Assembly: GCA_023614405.1 (NCBI GenBank) | Contig: CM042694.1 | Location: 359,986,975 to 360,050,974 of the forward strand | Direction: 5' to 3' | DNA: 64,000 nt | Source: Avena insularis | Taxonomy: Eukaryota > Streptophyta > Magnoliopsida > Poales > Poaceae | Shown here: piece by piece, positions 10,331-22,346 of the stretch | How the letters are laid out: each line of letters opens with the position of its first letter | Numbering within the stretch: position 1 is the first letter of the stretch | The notes under the pieces: model-generated | What the model saw: only the letters and a program-made list of their open reading frames with translations | The model's database searches: none | What the model was told of the DNA's origin: nothing | Made by a program: the position numbers and the translations under genes

Positions 10331-13300
10331 GACATGGTTTTAAATCATCCCATGAACTAAGCAAAAAATGAAACAAGAGAGAGCTACACCGGGCTACCCC
10401 TGTCAGAAGAAAGTTTAGGGGGTAGACGGTCCGAGGCCCGCAAATCAGGGTTTCATAGGAATAAGCGCTTCGAGGCATCGGAGTACCTCCAAACCATGCA
10501 TGTGACCCTACCATGTGTAATAAAGTGTGGTGGCATGCTCAAACCTCCAAAACCTGGTTCCCAAGTGTGACCCCCTTCACAAACATGCGCTGCCCAGTAA
10601 AAACAAAGTGTTTGCAAGCTGACTATTAGGGCGACCTCCCTGTTCCAGCGAAACCGTGGTCTTTCTTGTCACGACATGTTCCAAAACATGGTTTTACATC
10701 ATCCCATGACCTAACCAAGAACAAAACAAGAGAGAGCTACACCGGGGTACCCCTGTCAGAAGAAAGACTAGGGGTAGACGATCCGAGGCCCGCAGATCAG
10801 GATTTCGTAGGAAGAAGCGCTTCGGGGCATCAGAACACCTCCAAACCATGCATGTGACCCTAGCATGTGTAATAAAGTCTGGTGGCATGCTCAAACCTCC
10901 AAAACCTGGTTCCCAAGAGTGACCCCCTTCGCACACATGCGTTATCCCCTAAAAACGAAGTGTCCACAATCTGACTATTAGGGGGGAACTCCCTGTTCCG
11001 GTGAAACCGGGCTGTTTCTTGTCACAACATGTTCCCAAACATGGTTTTACATCATACCATGACCTAACCAAGAACAAAACAAGAGAGAGCTACACCGGGC
11101 TACCCCTGTCAGAAGAAAGTCTAGGGGGTAGACAGTCCGGGGCCCGCGGATCAGGGTTCCGTAGGAACAAGCACTTTGGGACATCGGAACACCTCCAAAC
11201 CATGCATGTGACCCTACCATGTTAAATAAAGTGTGGTGGCATTCTCAAACCAGCAAAACCTGGTTCCCAAGTGTGACCCCCTTCGCAGACATGCGTTGTC
11301 CCCTAAAAACGAAGTGTCTGCAATCTGACTATTAGGGGGAAACTCCCCATTCCGGTGAAACCGGGGTAGCTCTTGTCACAACATGTTCCCAAACATGGTT
11401 TTACATCATCCCATGACCTAACCAAGAAGAAAACAAGAGAGATCTACACCGGGCTACCCCTGTCAAAAGAAAGTCTAGGGGGTACACGGTCCGAGGCTCG
11501 CGGATTAGTGTTTCGTAGGAAGAAGCACTTCGGGGCATCGAAACACCTCCAAACCATGCATGTGACCCTACCATGTGTAGTAAAGTGTGGTGGAATGCTC
11601 AAACCTCCAAAACCTGGTTCCCAAGTGTGACCCCCTTCGCAGATATGCGTTGTCCCGTAAAAATGAACTGTCTGCAATCTGACTATTAGGGGGGAACTCC
11701 CTGTTTCGGTGAAAACAGGGTGTTTCTTGTCACAACATATTCCCAAACATGGTTTTACATCATCTCATGACCTAACCAAGCCCAAAACAAGAGAGAGCTA
11801 CACCGGGCTACCCCTGTCAGAAGAATGTCTAGGGGGGTAGACGGTCTGAGGCCCGCGGATCAGGGTTTCGTAGGAAGAAGCGCTTCGAGGCATTAGAACA
11901 CCTCCAAACCATGCATGTGACCCTAGCACGTGTAATAAAGTGTGATGGAATGCTCAAACCTCCAACACCTGGTTCCCAAGTGTGACCCCCTTCGCAGACA
12001 TGCGGTCTCCCCTAAACACGAAGTGTTTGCAATCTGACTATTAGGGGGAAACTCCCCGTTCCGGTGAAACCAGGGCGTTTCTTGTCACAACATGTTCCCA
12101 AACATGGTTTTACATTATACCATGACCTAACCAAGAACAAAACAAGAGAGAGCTACACCGGGCTAACCCTGTCAGAAGAACGTCTAGGGGTAGACGATCC
12201 GAGGCCCGCGGATTATGGTTTCATAGGAAGAAGCGCTTCGGGGCACCAGAACACCTCCAAACCATTCATGTGACCCTAGAATGTGTAATAAAGTGTGGTG
12301 GCATGCTCAAACCTCCAAAAACTGGTTCCCAAGTGTGACCCCCTTCGCAGACATGCGTTTTCCCCTAAAAACGAAGTGTCTACAATCTGCCTATTAGGGG
12401 GAACTCCCCGTTCCGGTGAAACAGGAGTGTTTCTTGTAACAACATGTTCCTAAACATGGTTTTACATCATCTCATGACCTAACCAAGAACAAAACAAGAG
12501 AGATCTACACCGGCTTACCCCTATCAGAAGAAAGCCTAGGGGGTAGATGGTCCGAGCCCCGCGGATCAGGGTTTCGTAGGAAGAAGTGCTTCGAGGCATC
12601 GGAACACCTCCAAACCATGCATGTGACCCTAGCATGTGTAATAAAGTGTGGTTTCATGCTCAAACTTCGAAAACCAGGTTCCCAAGGGTGACCACCTTCG
12701 CAGACATGCGATGTCCCCTAAAAACGAAGTGTCTGCAATCTGGCTATTAGGGGGAAACTCCCCGTTCTGGTGAAACCAGGGTGTTTCTTGTCACAACATG
12801 TTCCCAAACATAGTTTTACATCATACCATGACCTAACCAAGCCCAAAACAAAACGGGCTACCCCTGTCAGAAGAAAGTCTAGGGGGTAGACGGTCCGAGG
12901 CTCGCAGATCAGGTTTTCATAGGAAGAAGCACTTCGAGGCATCAGAATACCTCCAAACCATGCATGTGACCCTAGCATGTGTAATAAAGTACGGTGGCAT
13001 GCTAAAACCTCCAAGACCTGGTTCCCAATTGTGACCCCGTTCGCAGACATGCGCTGTCCAGTAAAAACGAAGTGTTTTAATCTGACTATTAGGGGGAAAC
13101 TCCCTGTTCCGGTGAAACCGGGGTGTTTCTTGTCACAACATGTTCCCAAACGTTGTTTTACATCATCCCATGACCTAACCAAGAACAAAACAAGAGAGAG
13201 CTACACCGGGCTACCCCTATCAGAAGAAAGTCTAGGGGGGTAGACGATCTGAGACCCGCGGATCAGGGTTTCATAGGAAGAAGCGCTTCGGGGCATCAGA

Positions 13301-13855
13301 ACACCTCCAAACCATGCATTTGACCCTGGCATTTGTAATAAAGTGTGGTGGCATGCTTAAACCTCCAAAACCTGGTTCCCAAGTGTGACCCCCTACGCAC
13401 ACATGTGTTGTCCCCTAAAAACAAAGTGTCTACAATCTGACTATTAGGGGGGAAACTGCCCGTTCCGGTGAAACCGGGGTGTTTCTTGTCACAACATGTT
13501 CCTAAACATGGTTTTACATCATCCCATGACCTAACCAATCCCAAAACACGAGAGAGCTACACCGGGCTACCCCTCTGAGAAGAAAGTCTATGGGGGCAGA
13601 CGACCCGAGGCCCGCGGATAAGGATTTCGTAGGAAGAAGCGCTTCGAGGCATCGAAACTAATCCAAACCATGCATGTGACCCTAGAATGTGTAATAAATT
13701 GTGGTGCAATGCTCAAACCTCCAAAACCTGGTTCCCAAGTGTGACCCCCTTCGCAGACATGCGCTGTCCCCTAAAAACAAAGTGTGTGCAATTTGACTAT
13801 TAGGGGGAACTCAACGTTCCGGTGAAACCGGGGTGTTTCTTGTCACAATATGTTC
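10331..13855 (+). repeat. Higher-order repeat copy A (10 monomers, about 3525 bp)
   Basis: Begins with type 0 (GCAAGCTGACTATTAGG and CCGTGGTCTTTC variants) and ends with type 9 (CGAAACTAATCCAAACC, AATAAATTGTGGTG). Each monomer is closer to its partner about 3.53 or 3.87 kb to the right than to its immediate neighbour. Confidence 0.75.
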
Positions 13856-16800
13856 CCAAACATGGTTTTACATCATCCCATGACCTAACCAAGCCCAAAA
13901 CAAGAGAGAGCTACACCGGGTTACCCCTGTCAGAAGAAAGACTTGCGGGTAGACGGTACGATGCCCGCAGATCAGGGTTTCATAGGAAGAAGCGCTTCGA
14001 GGCATCGGACTACCTCCAAACCATGCATGTGACCCTACCATGTGTAATAAAGTGTGGTGGCATGCTCAAACCTCCAAAACCTGGTTCCCAAGTGTGACCC
14101 CCTTCGCAGACATGCGTTGTCTAGTAAAAACGAAGTGTTTGCAAGCTGACTATTAGGGGGAACTCCCTATTCTAGTGAAACCGTGGTCTTTCTTGTCACA
14201 ACATGTTCCCAAACATGGTTTTACATCATCCCATGACCTAACCAAGAACAAAACAAGAGAGAGCTACACCGGGGTACCCCTGTCAGAAGAAAGACTAGGG
14301 GTAGACGATCCGAGGCCCGCAGATCAGGGTTTCGTAGGAAGAAGCGCTTCGGGGCATCAAAACACCTCCAAACCATGCATGTGACCCTAGCATGTGTAAT
14401 AAAGTGTGGTGGCATGCTCAAACCTCCAAAACCTGGTTCCCAAGTGTGACCCCCTTCGCACACATGCGTTGTCCCCTAAAAACAAAGTGTCCACAATCTG
14501 ACTATTAGGGGGGAACTCCCCGTTCTGGTGAAACCGGTGTGTTAACATGTTCCCAAACATGGTTTTACATCATCCCATGACCTAACCAAGCCCAAAACCA
14601 GAGAGAGCTACACCAGGCTACCCCTGTCAAAAGAAAGTCTACGGGGGTAGACGGTCTGAGGCCCGCGGATCAGGGTTTCGTAGGAAGAAGCGCTTGGAGG
14701 CATCAGAACACCTCCAAACCATGCATGTGACCCTAGCATGTGTAATAAAGTGTGGTGGGATGCTCAAACCTCCAAAACCTGGTTCCCAAGCGTGACCCCA
14801 TTCGCAGACATGCGCTGTCCCCTAAAAACGAAGTGTCTGCAATTTGACTATTAGGGGGAAACTCCCTGTTCTAGTGAAACCAAGGTGTTTATTGTCACAA
14901 CATGTTCCCAAACATGGTTTTTCATCATCCCATGACCTAAACAAGCCCAAAACAAGAGAGAGCTACACCGGGCTACCCCTGTCAGAAGAAAGTCTAGGGG
15001 TTAGACGGTCCGGGGCCCGCAGATCAGGGTTCCGTAGGAACAAGCACTTTGGGGCATCGGAACACCTCCAAACCATGCATGTGACCCTACCATGTGAAAT
15101 AAAGTGTGGTGGCATGCTCAAACCAGCAAAACCTGGTTCCCAAGTGTGGCCCCCTTCACAGACATGCGTTGTCCCCTAAAAACGAAGTGTCTGCAATCTG
15201 ACTATTAGGGGGAAACTCCCCGTTCCGGTGAAACCGGGGTAGCTCTTGTCACAATATGTTCCCAAACATGGTTTTACATCATCCCATGACCTAACCAAGA
15301 AGAAAACAAGAGAGATCTACACCGGGCTACCCCTGTCAAAAGAAAGTCTAGGGGGTAGACGGTCCGAGGCCCGCGGATTAGGGTTTCGCAGGAAGAAGCA
15401 CTTCGGGGCATCGGAACACCTCCAAACCATGCATGTGACCCTACCATGTGTAGTAAAGTGTGGTGGCATGCTCAAACCTCCAAAACCTGGTTCCCAAGTG
15501 TGACCCCCTTCGCAGATATGCGTTGTCCCGTAAAAATGAACTGTTTGCAATCTGACTATTAGGGGGGAACTCCCTGTTTCGGTGAAAACAGGGTGTTTCT
15601 TGTCACAACATATTCCCAAACATGGTTTTACATCATCTCATGACCTAACCAAGCCCAAAACAAGAGAGAGCTACACAGGGCTACCCCTGTCAGAAGAATG
15701 TCTAGGGGGGTAGACGGTCCGAGGCCCACGGATCAGGGTTTCGTAGGAAGAAGCGCTTCGAGGCATCAGACCACCTCCAAACCATGCATGTGACCCTAGC
15801 ACGTGTAATAAAGTGTGGTGGAATGCTCAAACCTCCAACACCTGGTTCCCAAGTGTGACCCCCTTCGCAGACATGCGCTCTCCCCTAAACACGAAGTGTT
15901 TGCAATTTGACTATTAGGGGAAACTCCCCGTTCCGGTGAAACCAGGGCGTTTCTTGTCACAACATGTTCCCAAACATGGTTTTACATTATACCATGACCT
16001 AACCAAGAACAAAACAAGAGAGAGCTACACCGGGCTAACCCTGTCAGAAGAAAGTCTAGGGGTAGACGATCCGAGGCCCGCGGATTATGGTTTCATAGGA
16101 AGAAGCGCTTCGGGGCATCAGAACACCTCCAAACCATGCATGTGACTCTAGAATGTGTAATAAAGTGTGGTGGCATGCTCAAACCTCCAAAAACTGGTTC
16201 CCAAGTGTGACCCCCTTCGCAGACATGCGTTTTCCCCTAAAAACGAAGTGTCTACAATCTGCCTATTAGGGGGAACTCCCCGTTCCGGTGAAACAGGAGT
16301 GTTTCTTGTAACAACATGTTCCTAAACATGGTTTTACATCATCCCATGACCTAACCAAGAACAAAACAAGAGAGATCTACACCGGCTTACCCCTATCAGA
16401 AGAAAGTCTAGGGGGTAGATGGTCCGAGCCCCGCGGATCAGGGTTTCGTAGGAAGAAGTGCTTCGAGGCATCGGAACACCTCCAAACCATGCATGTGACC
16501 CTAGCATGTGTAATAAAGTGTGGTTTCCTGCTCAAACTTCGAAAACCTGGTTCCCAAGGGTGACCACCTTCGCAGACATGCGATGTCCCCTAAAAACGAA
16601 GTGTCTGCAATCTGGCTATTAGGGGGAAACTCCCCGTTCCGGTGAAACCAGGGTGTTTCTTGTCACAACATGTTCCCAAACATAGTTTTACATCATACCA
16701 TGACCTAACCAAGCCCAAAACAAGAGAGAGCTATACCGGGCTACCCCTGTCAGAAGAAAGTCTAGGGGGTAGACGGTCCGAGGCCCGCAGATCAGGGTTT

Positions 16801-17580
16801 CATAGGAAGAAGCACTTCGAGGCATCAGAATACCTCCAAACCATGCATGTGACCCTAGCATGTGTAATAAAGTGCGGTGGCATGCTAAAACCTCCAAGAC
16901 CTGGTTCCCAATTGTGACCCCGTTCGCAGACATGCGCTATCCAGTAAAAACGAAGTGTTTTAATCTGACTATTAGGGGGAAACTCCCTGTTCCGGTGAAA
17001 CCGGGGTGTTTCTTGTCACAACATGTTCCCAAACGTGGTTTTACATCATCCCATGACCTAACCAAGAACAAAACAAGAGAGAGATACACCGGGCTACCCC
17101 TATCAGAAGAAAGTCTAGGGGGGTAGACGATCCGAGACCCGCGGATCAGGGTTTCGTAGGAAGAAGCGCTTCGGGGCATCAGAACACCTCCAAACCATGC
17201 ATTTGACCCTAGCATTTGTAATAAAGTGTGGTGGCATGCTTAAACCTCCAAAACCTGGTTCCCAAGTGTGACCCCTTACTTTTTGTGTTGTCCCCTAAAA
17301 ACAAAGTGTCTACAATCGACTATTAGGGGAAGCGCGTTCAGTGAAAGCGGGTGTTTCTTGTCACAACATGTTCCTAAACATGGTTTTACATCATCCCATG
17401 ACCTAACCAATCCCAAAAAACGAGAGAGCTACACCAGGCTACCCCTGTCACAAGAAAGTCTAGGGGGGTAGACTGCCCGAGGCCCGCGGATAAGGATTTC
17501 GGAGGAAGAAGCGCTTCGAGGCATCGAAACTAATCCAAACCATGCATGTGACCCTAGAATGTGTAATAAATTGTGGTGCA
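13856..17580 (+). repeat. Higher-order repeat copy B (11 monomers, last one cut)
   Basis: Same order as copy A, but the offset to copy A jumps from about 3527 (type 1, 14221 versus 10694) to about 3873 (type 3, 15246 versus 11373) because one extra monomer lies at about 14515-14865. The type 9 monomer breaks off at 17580 inside GTGGTGCA. Confidence 0.75.
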
Positions 17581-18506
17581 CACGACGAACACGACGAACG
17601 CACGCACGCACGAAGAACGCGAAGAACACACACACACACACACAAAACCACGATACACACCAATAGCTCACGCCGGTGGTGACCAGTCTGGCGCAATCCC
17701 TAGGATCAGCGTCGGGCGGAGGGCTCTCTCTCGAACTGGCACGGCGAGATAGGAGACTCGGTGAGATCTTGACGTCTAGGCAAAGGGACACCGATGCCTA
17801 GGCCTTGTACAACACGGAGGCACGATGCAAACTCCAACGAGGTTTGGGGATATTGGTGCTCCTTAGTCAAGGAGCATGAGGCAAGAATTAGATAGATCCA
17901 CAAAGGGGTTTCCACTAATTCCAGTATCATGCCTAGGGTTTACAATGGAGGTGGGGGACTATATATAGGCCAACCACAAGTTCAGGGGTAATTCAGGCAT
18001 TAAAGTAGAGTTCTGGGCGAAGTACAGGGGTATATGGGCCATAGGGCCCAGCTAGGCTCGCAGGCCCATCACTTGGGCCGGACAGTCCGGGTCGGAATGA
18101 CCGGACAGTCCGGGGTGGCCGGACACTCCGGGGAGTGTCCGAATTGACCTTCTGAATGTCCACACCAGGTTCGGGCTGGGGCAGGGCAGACACTCCGGCT
18201 GAGTCGCGCCGAACACTCTGGTCGGGCTGGACACTCCGGCTGGATCCGGGCGGACACTCCGGGTCAGTCTGCTTCAAGGCAGTTGCAGCTCCTGGGCTCG
18301 AGGGTTGACGCGGCGAGGGATCGTACCTGATGATGCACAGAGTAGTCGTATGAAGTAGCATACCATCCAAGGAGGTATCAAATTGGCACGAGGAGAGGAG
18401 TGAGTTCACCTTAGCTTGTAGGAGTTTGGCTCGGGCACGAGTCATGGGTCCACTTGGGGGAATCAGTGGTGTAGATGTAGGAGCATCCGTAGGACGGGCC
18501 GCATCA
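17581..18506 (-). repeat. C-family LTR, minus orientation, truncated by the satellite
   Basis: On the minus strand it starts TGATGCGGCCCGTCC at 18506 and carries the [11 protein letters not shown] peptide, a TATATATAG box near 17965 and the word GGAGTGTCC in many copies (18085-18260). It matches the LTR at 25166-26166 but lacks about its last 75 bp, replaced by satellite. It points opposite to the adjacent C1 body and is joined to it without polypurine tract, as expected for the outer edge of a minus-strand element inserted in C1. An (ACGC)/(AC) microsatellite lies at 17595-17645. Confidence 0.75.
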
Positions 18507-18523
18507 ATGACCAAGAACTTCTA

Positions 18524-20822
18524 ATGTGTGAACATGACGCAAGTCCATCGCTTTTCGTCACAAGGATCTTAACCATTCAAGCACAAGAGCATGAAGACCA
18601 ACACTCCAATATCTTCCAAACACGAGCCGACATCAATGGCAAATCTATCAAGGTGATCATTGACGGAGGGAGTTGCCACAACCTTGCTAGCACCAAGTTG
18701 TGTGAGAAGCTTAACCTCACCCTCCATCCGCACAAGCACCCCTACCACGTGCAATGGCTAAGTGACCAAGGGTCCGTGAAGATCAAGCATACCGTATCGG
18801 TCTCCTTTGCCATTGGTTACAAAGATACGGTGGAGTGTGATGTGGTTCCTATGACAGTTTGCCACATGCTTCTTGGTCGACCATGACAATTTGACAAGGC
18901 TGCTCAACATGATGGTCGCACCAATGTATACACCTTCAAATGGCTCAACAAAACATGTGTTTTGCAACTGATGACTCCTAGCCAAATAATTGCGGACAAT
19001 GCAAAGGTGTTAGCGAGAGCGCAAAGAACAACACGTACTTGTGAGAAGAGCGGTGAGAGAGAGAACCACCCCATAGTGAGTGAGAGCCACAAGCCAAACT
19101 CGAGTGGAAAAACTAAGAGTGTTCTCCTTGCAACCAAAAGTGAGATGAGAGATGTTCGGAACAACCCATCCACCTTGCACTATATCCTCTTTTGCAAGGG
19201 ACTAGCGCAAGGAACTAATGAATTAACCAATGTTCTTCCATCTTTGATGAATGTTTTGCAGGAATTCAAGGATGTGTTCCCCGAAGAGCTTCCACATGGA
19301 CTACCTCCTCTTCGCGGCATCGAACATCGCATTGACCTCACCCCCGGTGCACCACTTCCCAACCGCGCCGCTTACTGCACGAACCCGGAAGAGATAAAGG
19401 AGATTGAACGTCAAATCAACCAACTCGTCTCCAAAGGTTTGATCTAAGTTAGCACTAGTCCAAGTGTCGTACCCGTGATTCTTGTTCCAAAGACGGATGA
19501 TACGTTACGGTTATGCATGGACTATCGTCCAATCAATGCTATCACCGTGCGTTATCGACATCCCATACCACGTCTCGATGACATGCTTGATGAGTTGTGT
19601 GGAGCCACTATTTTTTTGAAAATTGATCTTCGTAGTGGTTACCATCAAATACGCATGGCTGAAGGTGATGAGTGGAAAACTGCCTTCAAGACCAAACTTG
19701 GTCTCTATGAATGGTTGGTTATGCCCTTTGGTTTATCTAATGCCCCACCCACCTTCATGCGTCTCATTAATCATATCTTGCGTTCTCTCATTGGAAAAAG
19801 TGTTGTTGTCTATTTCGATGATATTCTTGTTTATAACAAATCACTTTAGGACCATATAACACATGTCAAGGAAGTTTTGCAAATCCTTCGACATGTAAAG
19901 CTTTATGCTAATCTTCCCAAGTGCACCTTTGCTAAAGACAAGTTGATTTTTCTTGGATTTGTCGTTTCTTCGAAGGGAATTGAAGTTGATGTTTCCAAGG
20001 TAAAGGACATGCGAGATTGGCCCATCCCAACAAATGTGATTGAACTCCGAAGTTTTCATGGGTTGGACGGTTTCTATCGTCGCTTTGTGAAAGACCTTTC
20101 CACTATTGCTTGTCCTCTCAACGAGTTGACGAAAAAGAATGTCACCTTCGTGTGGGGCAAAGCACAACAAAAAGCTTTTGATGAACTTAAAAAGAGGCTC
20201 ACCGAAGCACCTCTCCTTGCGTTACCGGATTTCACAAAAACTTTTGAGATAGAGTGTGATGCTAGTGGTATTGGCATTGGAGGAGTCCTTATGCAAAACA
20301 GACGTCCTATAGCCTACCATAGCGAGAAACTCGATGGCAGTCGCCTTAATTATCCAATTTATGACAAAGAGCTTTTTGCCTTAGTTCGTGTCCTTCAAGT
20401 TTGGCAACACTACATATGGCCCAAGGAATTTATCATACATTCCGACCATGAGTCGTTGAAATATCTCAAAGGCCAAGCCAACTTGAGTAAGAGACACGCT
20501 AAGTGGGTTGAGTTCATGGAGTCTTTCCTGTACATAGTCAAGTATAAGAAGGGCAAAGATAATGTAGTTGCGGATGCTTTGTCTCGCAGGCACACAAGCC
20601 TTATTAGGAGACTTGAAATTAACGTGTTGGGCCTTGAGGAAATAAAATCTTTGTATGCTTCCGACCCATTCTTTGAACCAATTTTCGCAAAGTGCTCCAT
20701 TGACAAAGGATTTGATGATTTCTACTTGCATAAGGGATTTCTTTTTAAACAAAACAAGCTTTGCATTCCGAAATCGTCGCTCCAACTTTTGCTTCTCCAA
20801 GAATCTCATCATGGAGGCCTCA
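18524..20822 (+). pseudogene. C1 pol: protease, RT, RNase H with three in-frame stops
   Basis: One reading frame throughout. Protease: IIDGGSC near 18659 and CHMLLGRP, where TGG (Trp) has become TGA at 18884. Linker and RT start: [13 protein letters not shown], then CAA to TAA at 19445. RT core: [12 protein letters not shown] and YFDDILVY near 19812, then GAG to TAG at 19847 (compare C2). RNase [15 protein letters not shown] near 20246, DKELFALVR, and VVADALSR near 20570. There are no frameshifts, so decay here is nonsense substitution only. The frame is cut at the integrase zinc region by D and resumes in phase at 24115. Confidence 0.8.
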
Positions 20823-21366
20823 TGATATGGGCATGAAGTAGGAGGTGAAGCCTAATTTTAGGACTCCACCAAGCTAGGTGATGTGGGCGCATCCCATTGA
20901 TGATTGGCACACCAGGACGACCTACGATATGTAATGATAAGTCTAAGGTTGTGTCAAATATTTTGCTATGTTATTGAGTCCGAGTCCATGTTAGGTTCGA
21001 GTCCGTTTGTGTGTTCGGTTTGGGTCTATCCAACCGACTAGTTGCAGGCCTCCTATATAAAGGAGCCAGCCACCTAGGGTTTGGGGAGTTCAGTTGTTTA
21101 GTCTAAAAACTATATTGTGCTCCATCATGTATCATCCCTCCGGGGACGGCGATACCGTTTATCATATTATTGCTGCGGAGGTTCTTGTGTTCATCAAGGA
21201 TTGTCGTGCTCAGGTTTGAGGCGTGGTGATCTTCATCACGTCACTTGCTGGATTGATTCCTCTTCTTCAGGTTGCGTTCATCGCGTGATTGGAAGGATTA
21301 CTATCCGGGTTGACTCGTTGTGAAAGATCGGGACAAAACATAGGATCATTGACGTGATCTGTATCA
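20823..21366 (+). repeat. 5' LTR of D
   Basis: TGATATGGGCATGAAG to GATCTGTATCA, 544 bp, with TATATAA at 21054-21061. GAAAGATCGGGACA near 21325 is a diverged form of the AGATCGGGCCACCC box seen in the A, B and C LTRs. Confidence 0.92.
21054..21061 (+). promoter_or_regulatory. TATA box in D 5' LTR
   Basis: TATATAAA in CTCCTATATAAAGGAGCC, an 18-bp near palindrome; the same block is at 23797-23804 in the 3' LTR. Transcription start expected about 30 bp downstream. Confidence 0.6.
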
Positions 21367-21368
21367 GG

Positions 21369-21380
21369 TGGTATCAGAGC
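21369..21380 (+). promoter_or_regulatory. Primer-binding site of D
   Basis: TGGTATCAGAGC, the exact Met-tRNA complement, two bases after the LTR end. Confidence 0.85.
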
Positions 21381-22006
21381 TTTCGTTGATCACAGCGTGT
21401 TTTTGGATCATCTGTAGACTATTTTTCTACAAATAGTTTATAGATCAGTTTATTTGGAGAAGAATTTGGGAGGCGAGTTCTTGAGCTAGATCGGAATCGT
21501 AGATCCGCAGCGATTTGATCAGATCCGATCAAGGTAGCGATTTGTGTGCTGGTACGTGAAAGGCGAGGAATCTGCGCGTGAGATCTTTTTCTGTTCAGAT
21601 TCGATCGTAAAAAAAAGTGCCAAAGCGTGCCCCCACGAGGCAATCTAGGAGATCGAGAATCCCGTGCCGCGTGGAGTTCGTTTGGCCACCTCACGATCGC
21701 ACCGGCCATACACCTCGTGTTTCCCCGGGGCGATCGCACCAGCCTCCGACTCGTGGAACGAGGGAAGCGGCGCACGTGTCTGGCGAACGAGGTCCCCGCG
21801 TGTGCCTCGGCAGTTGAAAAAAAAGAGAGAAGGCACACGATCTCGCCCGCGCGCCTGCTGCGTTTGGGTTGGATCCCGCGTGTGACTGGCTCGCGCGCAC
21901 GCGTCTCGACCCGCGCGTGGCTCCCGCACACCTAAGACGGGCGTCCTCGTCCTCGGCGCCAGTAGCGCTTGGCGAATCTGATCGAGAGTTTTGCTAAAGT
22001 TCAGAG
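21381..22006 (+). other. D leader, GC-rich
   Basis: Non-coding leader with CpG-rich CGCGCGCACGCGTC near 21890. The overlapping open frames on both strands follow from base composition, not coding. Confidence 0.5.
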
Positions 22007-22346
22007 ATGGATCTTGTGGGTCATGTTAATGATTTTTCAGCGCAAGACGTCTACAATGATTATCTAGACCTGAAAAATTGTGTGCACTAGAATTCTAGTA
22101 AATTGAAGTGGAGGCTTCTACATACTGCAACCTCGACAGAATACAAGATATGGGAAGAGACAATGCAAGCTGGATTTCGCTTATGTGTTGATCTTTCTCG
22201 GATCTGCGGTTTGGCGACACTATCGCTTTCGTCTTGCAAAAGGCGTGAGGATCTTGTGAATTTTCCGGTGGTGGAATGTGGACACACGTACGCGAGGTGT
22301 CTCAATAAATACTGTTTGGGAGGACTACAAAAAGTTTTTACGTGCT
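22007..22346 (+). pseudogene. D gag relic
   Basis: From ATG at 22007 (MDLVGHVND) an in-frame TAG occurs near 22088, then KWRLLHTATSTEYKIWEETM continues in the same frame. It aligns with the NA2 N-terminus (DVYHDYLA, IKWRLESSATP), showing D and NA2 share a gag-derived start. TVWEDYKKFLRAKFL in the next frame is a remnant of the gag helical core (W..FK..F pattern). Confidence 0.5.

Larger units (their letters stand above)
8633..17580 (+). repeat. Satellite array, about 25 monomers of about 352 bp
   Basis: The phrase GGTTTTACATCAT recurs at about 8930, 9283, 9636 and so on to 17385, always about 345-357 bp apart. Monomers differ by roughly 5-15 percent plus small indels. Landmarks per monomer: CATGTTCCCAAACATG dyad, CTACACCGGGCTACCCC, GGTAGACGGTC, CCATGCATGTGACCC, CCAAAACCTGGTTCCC, CTGACTATTAGGGGG. 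Period 352 is not a multiple of three, and the many 60-110-codon frames are by-products of the repeat. Organised as a 10-monomer higher-order repeat. The length is similar to several grass satellites of 340-380 bp; I do not recognise the sequence. Confidence 0.95.

Noticed and set aside
8659..17471. Dozens of 60-156-codon open frames inside the satellite, several nearly identical
   Set aside because: They recur with the monomer, which is not a multiple of three, on both strands, with no common start or stop; by-product of a repeat with few stop triplets.
8633..17580. CRISPR-like array or rDNA spacer subrepeats
   Set aside because: No short-repeat/spacer pattern; whole monomers of about 352 bp are repeated. 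No rRNA sequence flanks the array.
17579..17650. Microsatellite as the cause of the satellite border
   Set aside because: The ACGC/AC run belongs to the LTR itself (similar in C2 near 32840-32890 and 40430-40470).
21419..21935. Open frames on both strands in the GC-rich D leader
   Set aside because: Five overlapping frames in one GC-rich stretch, no homology, located between primer site and gag relic.
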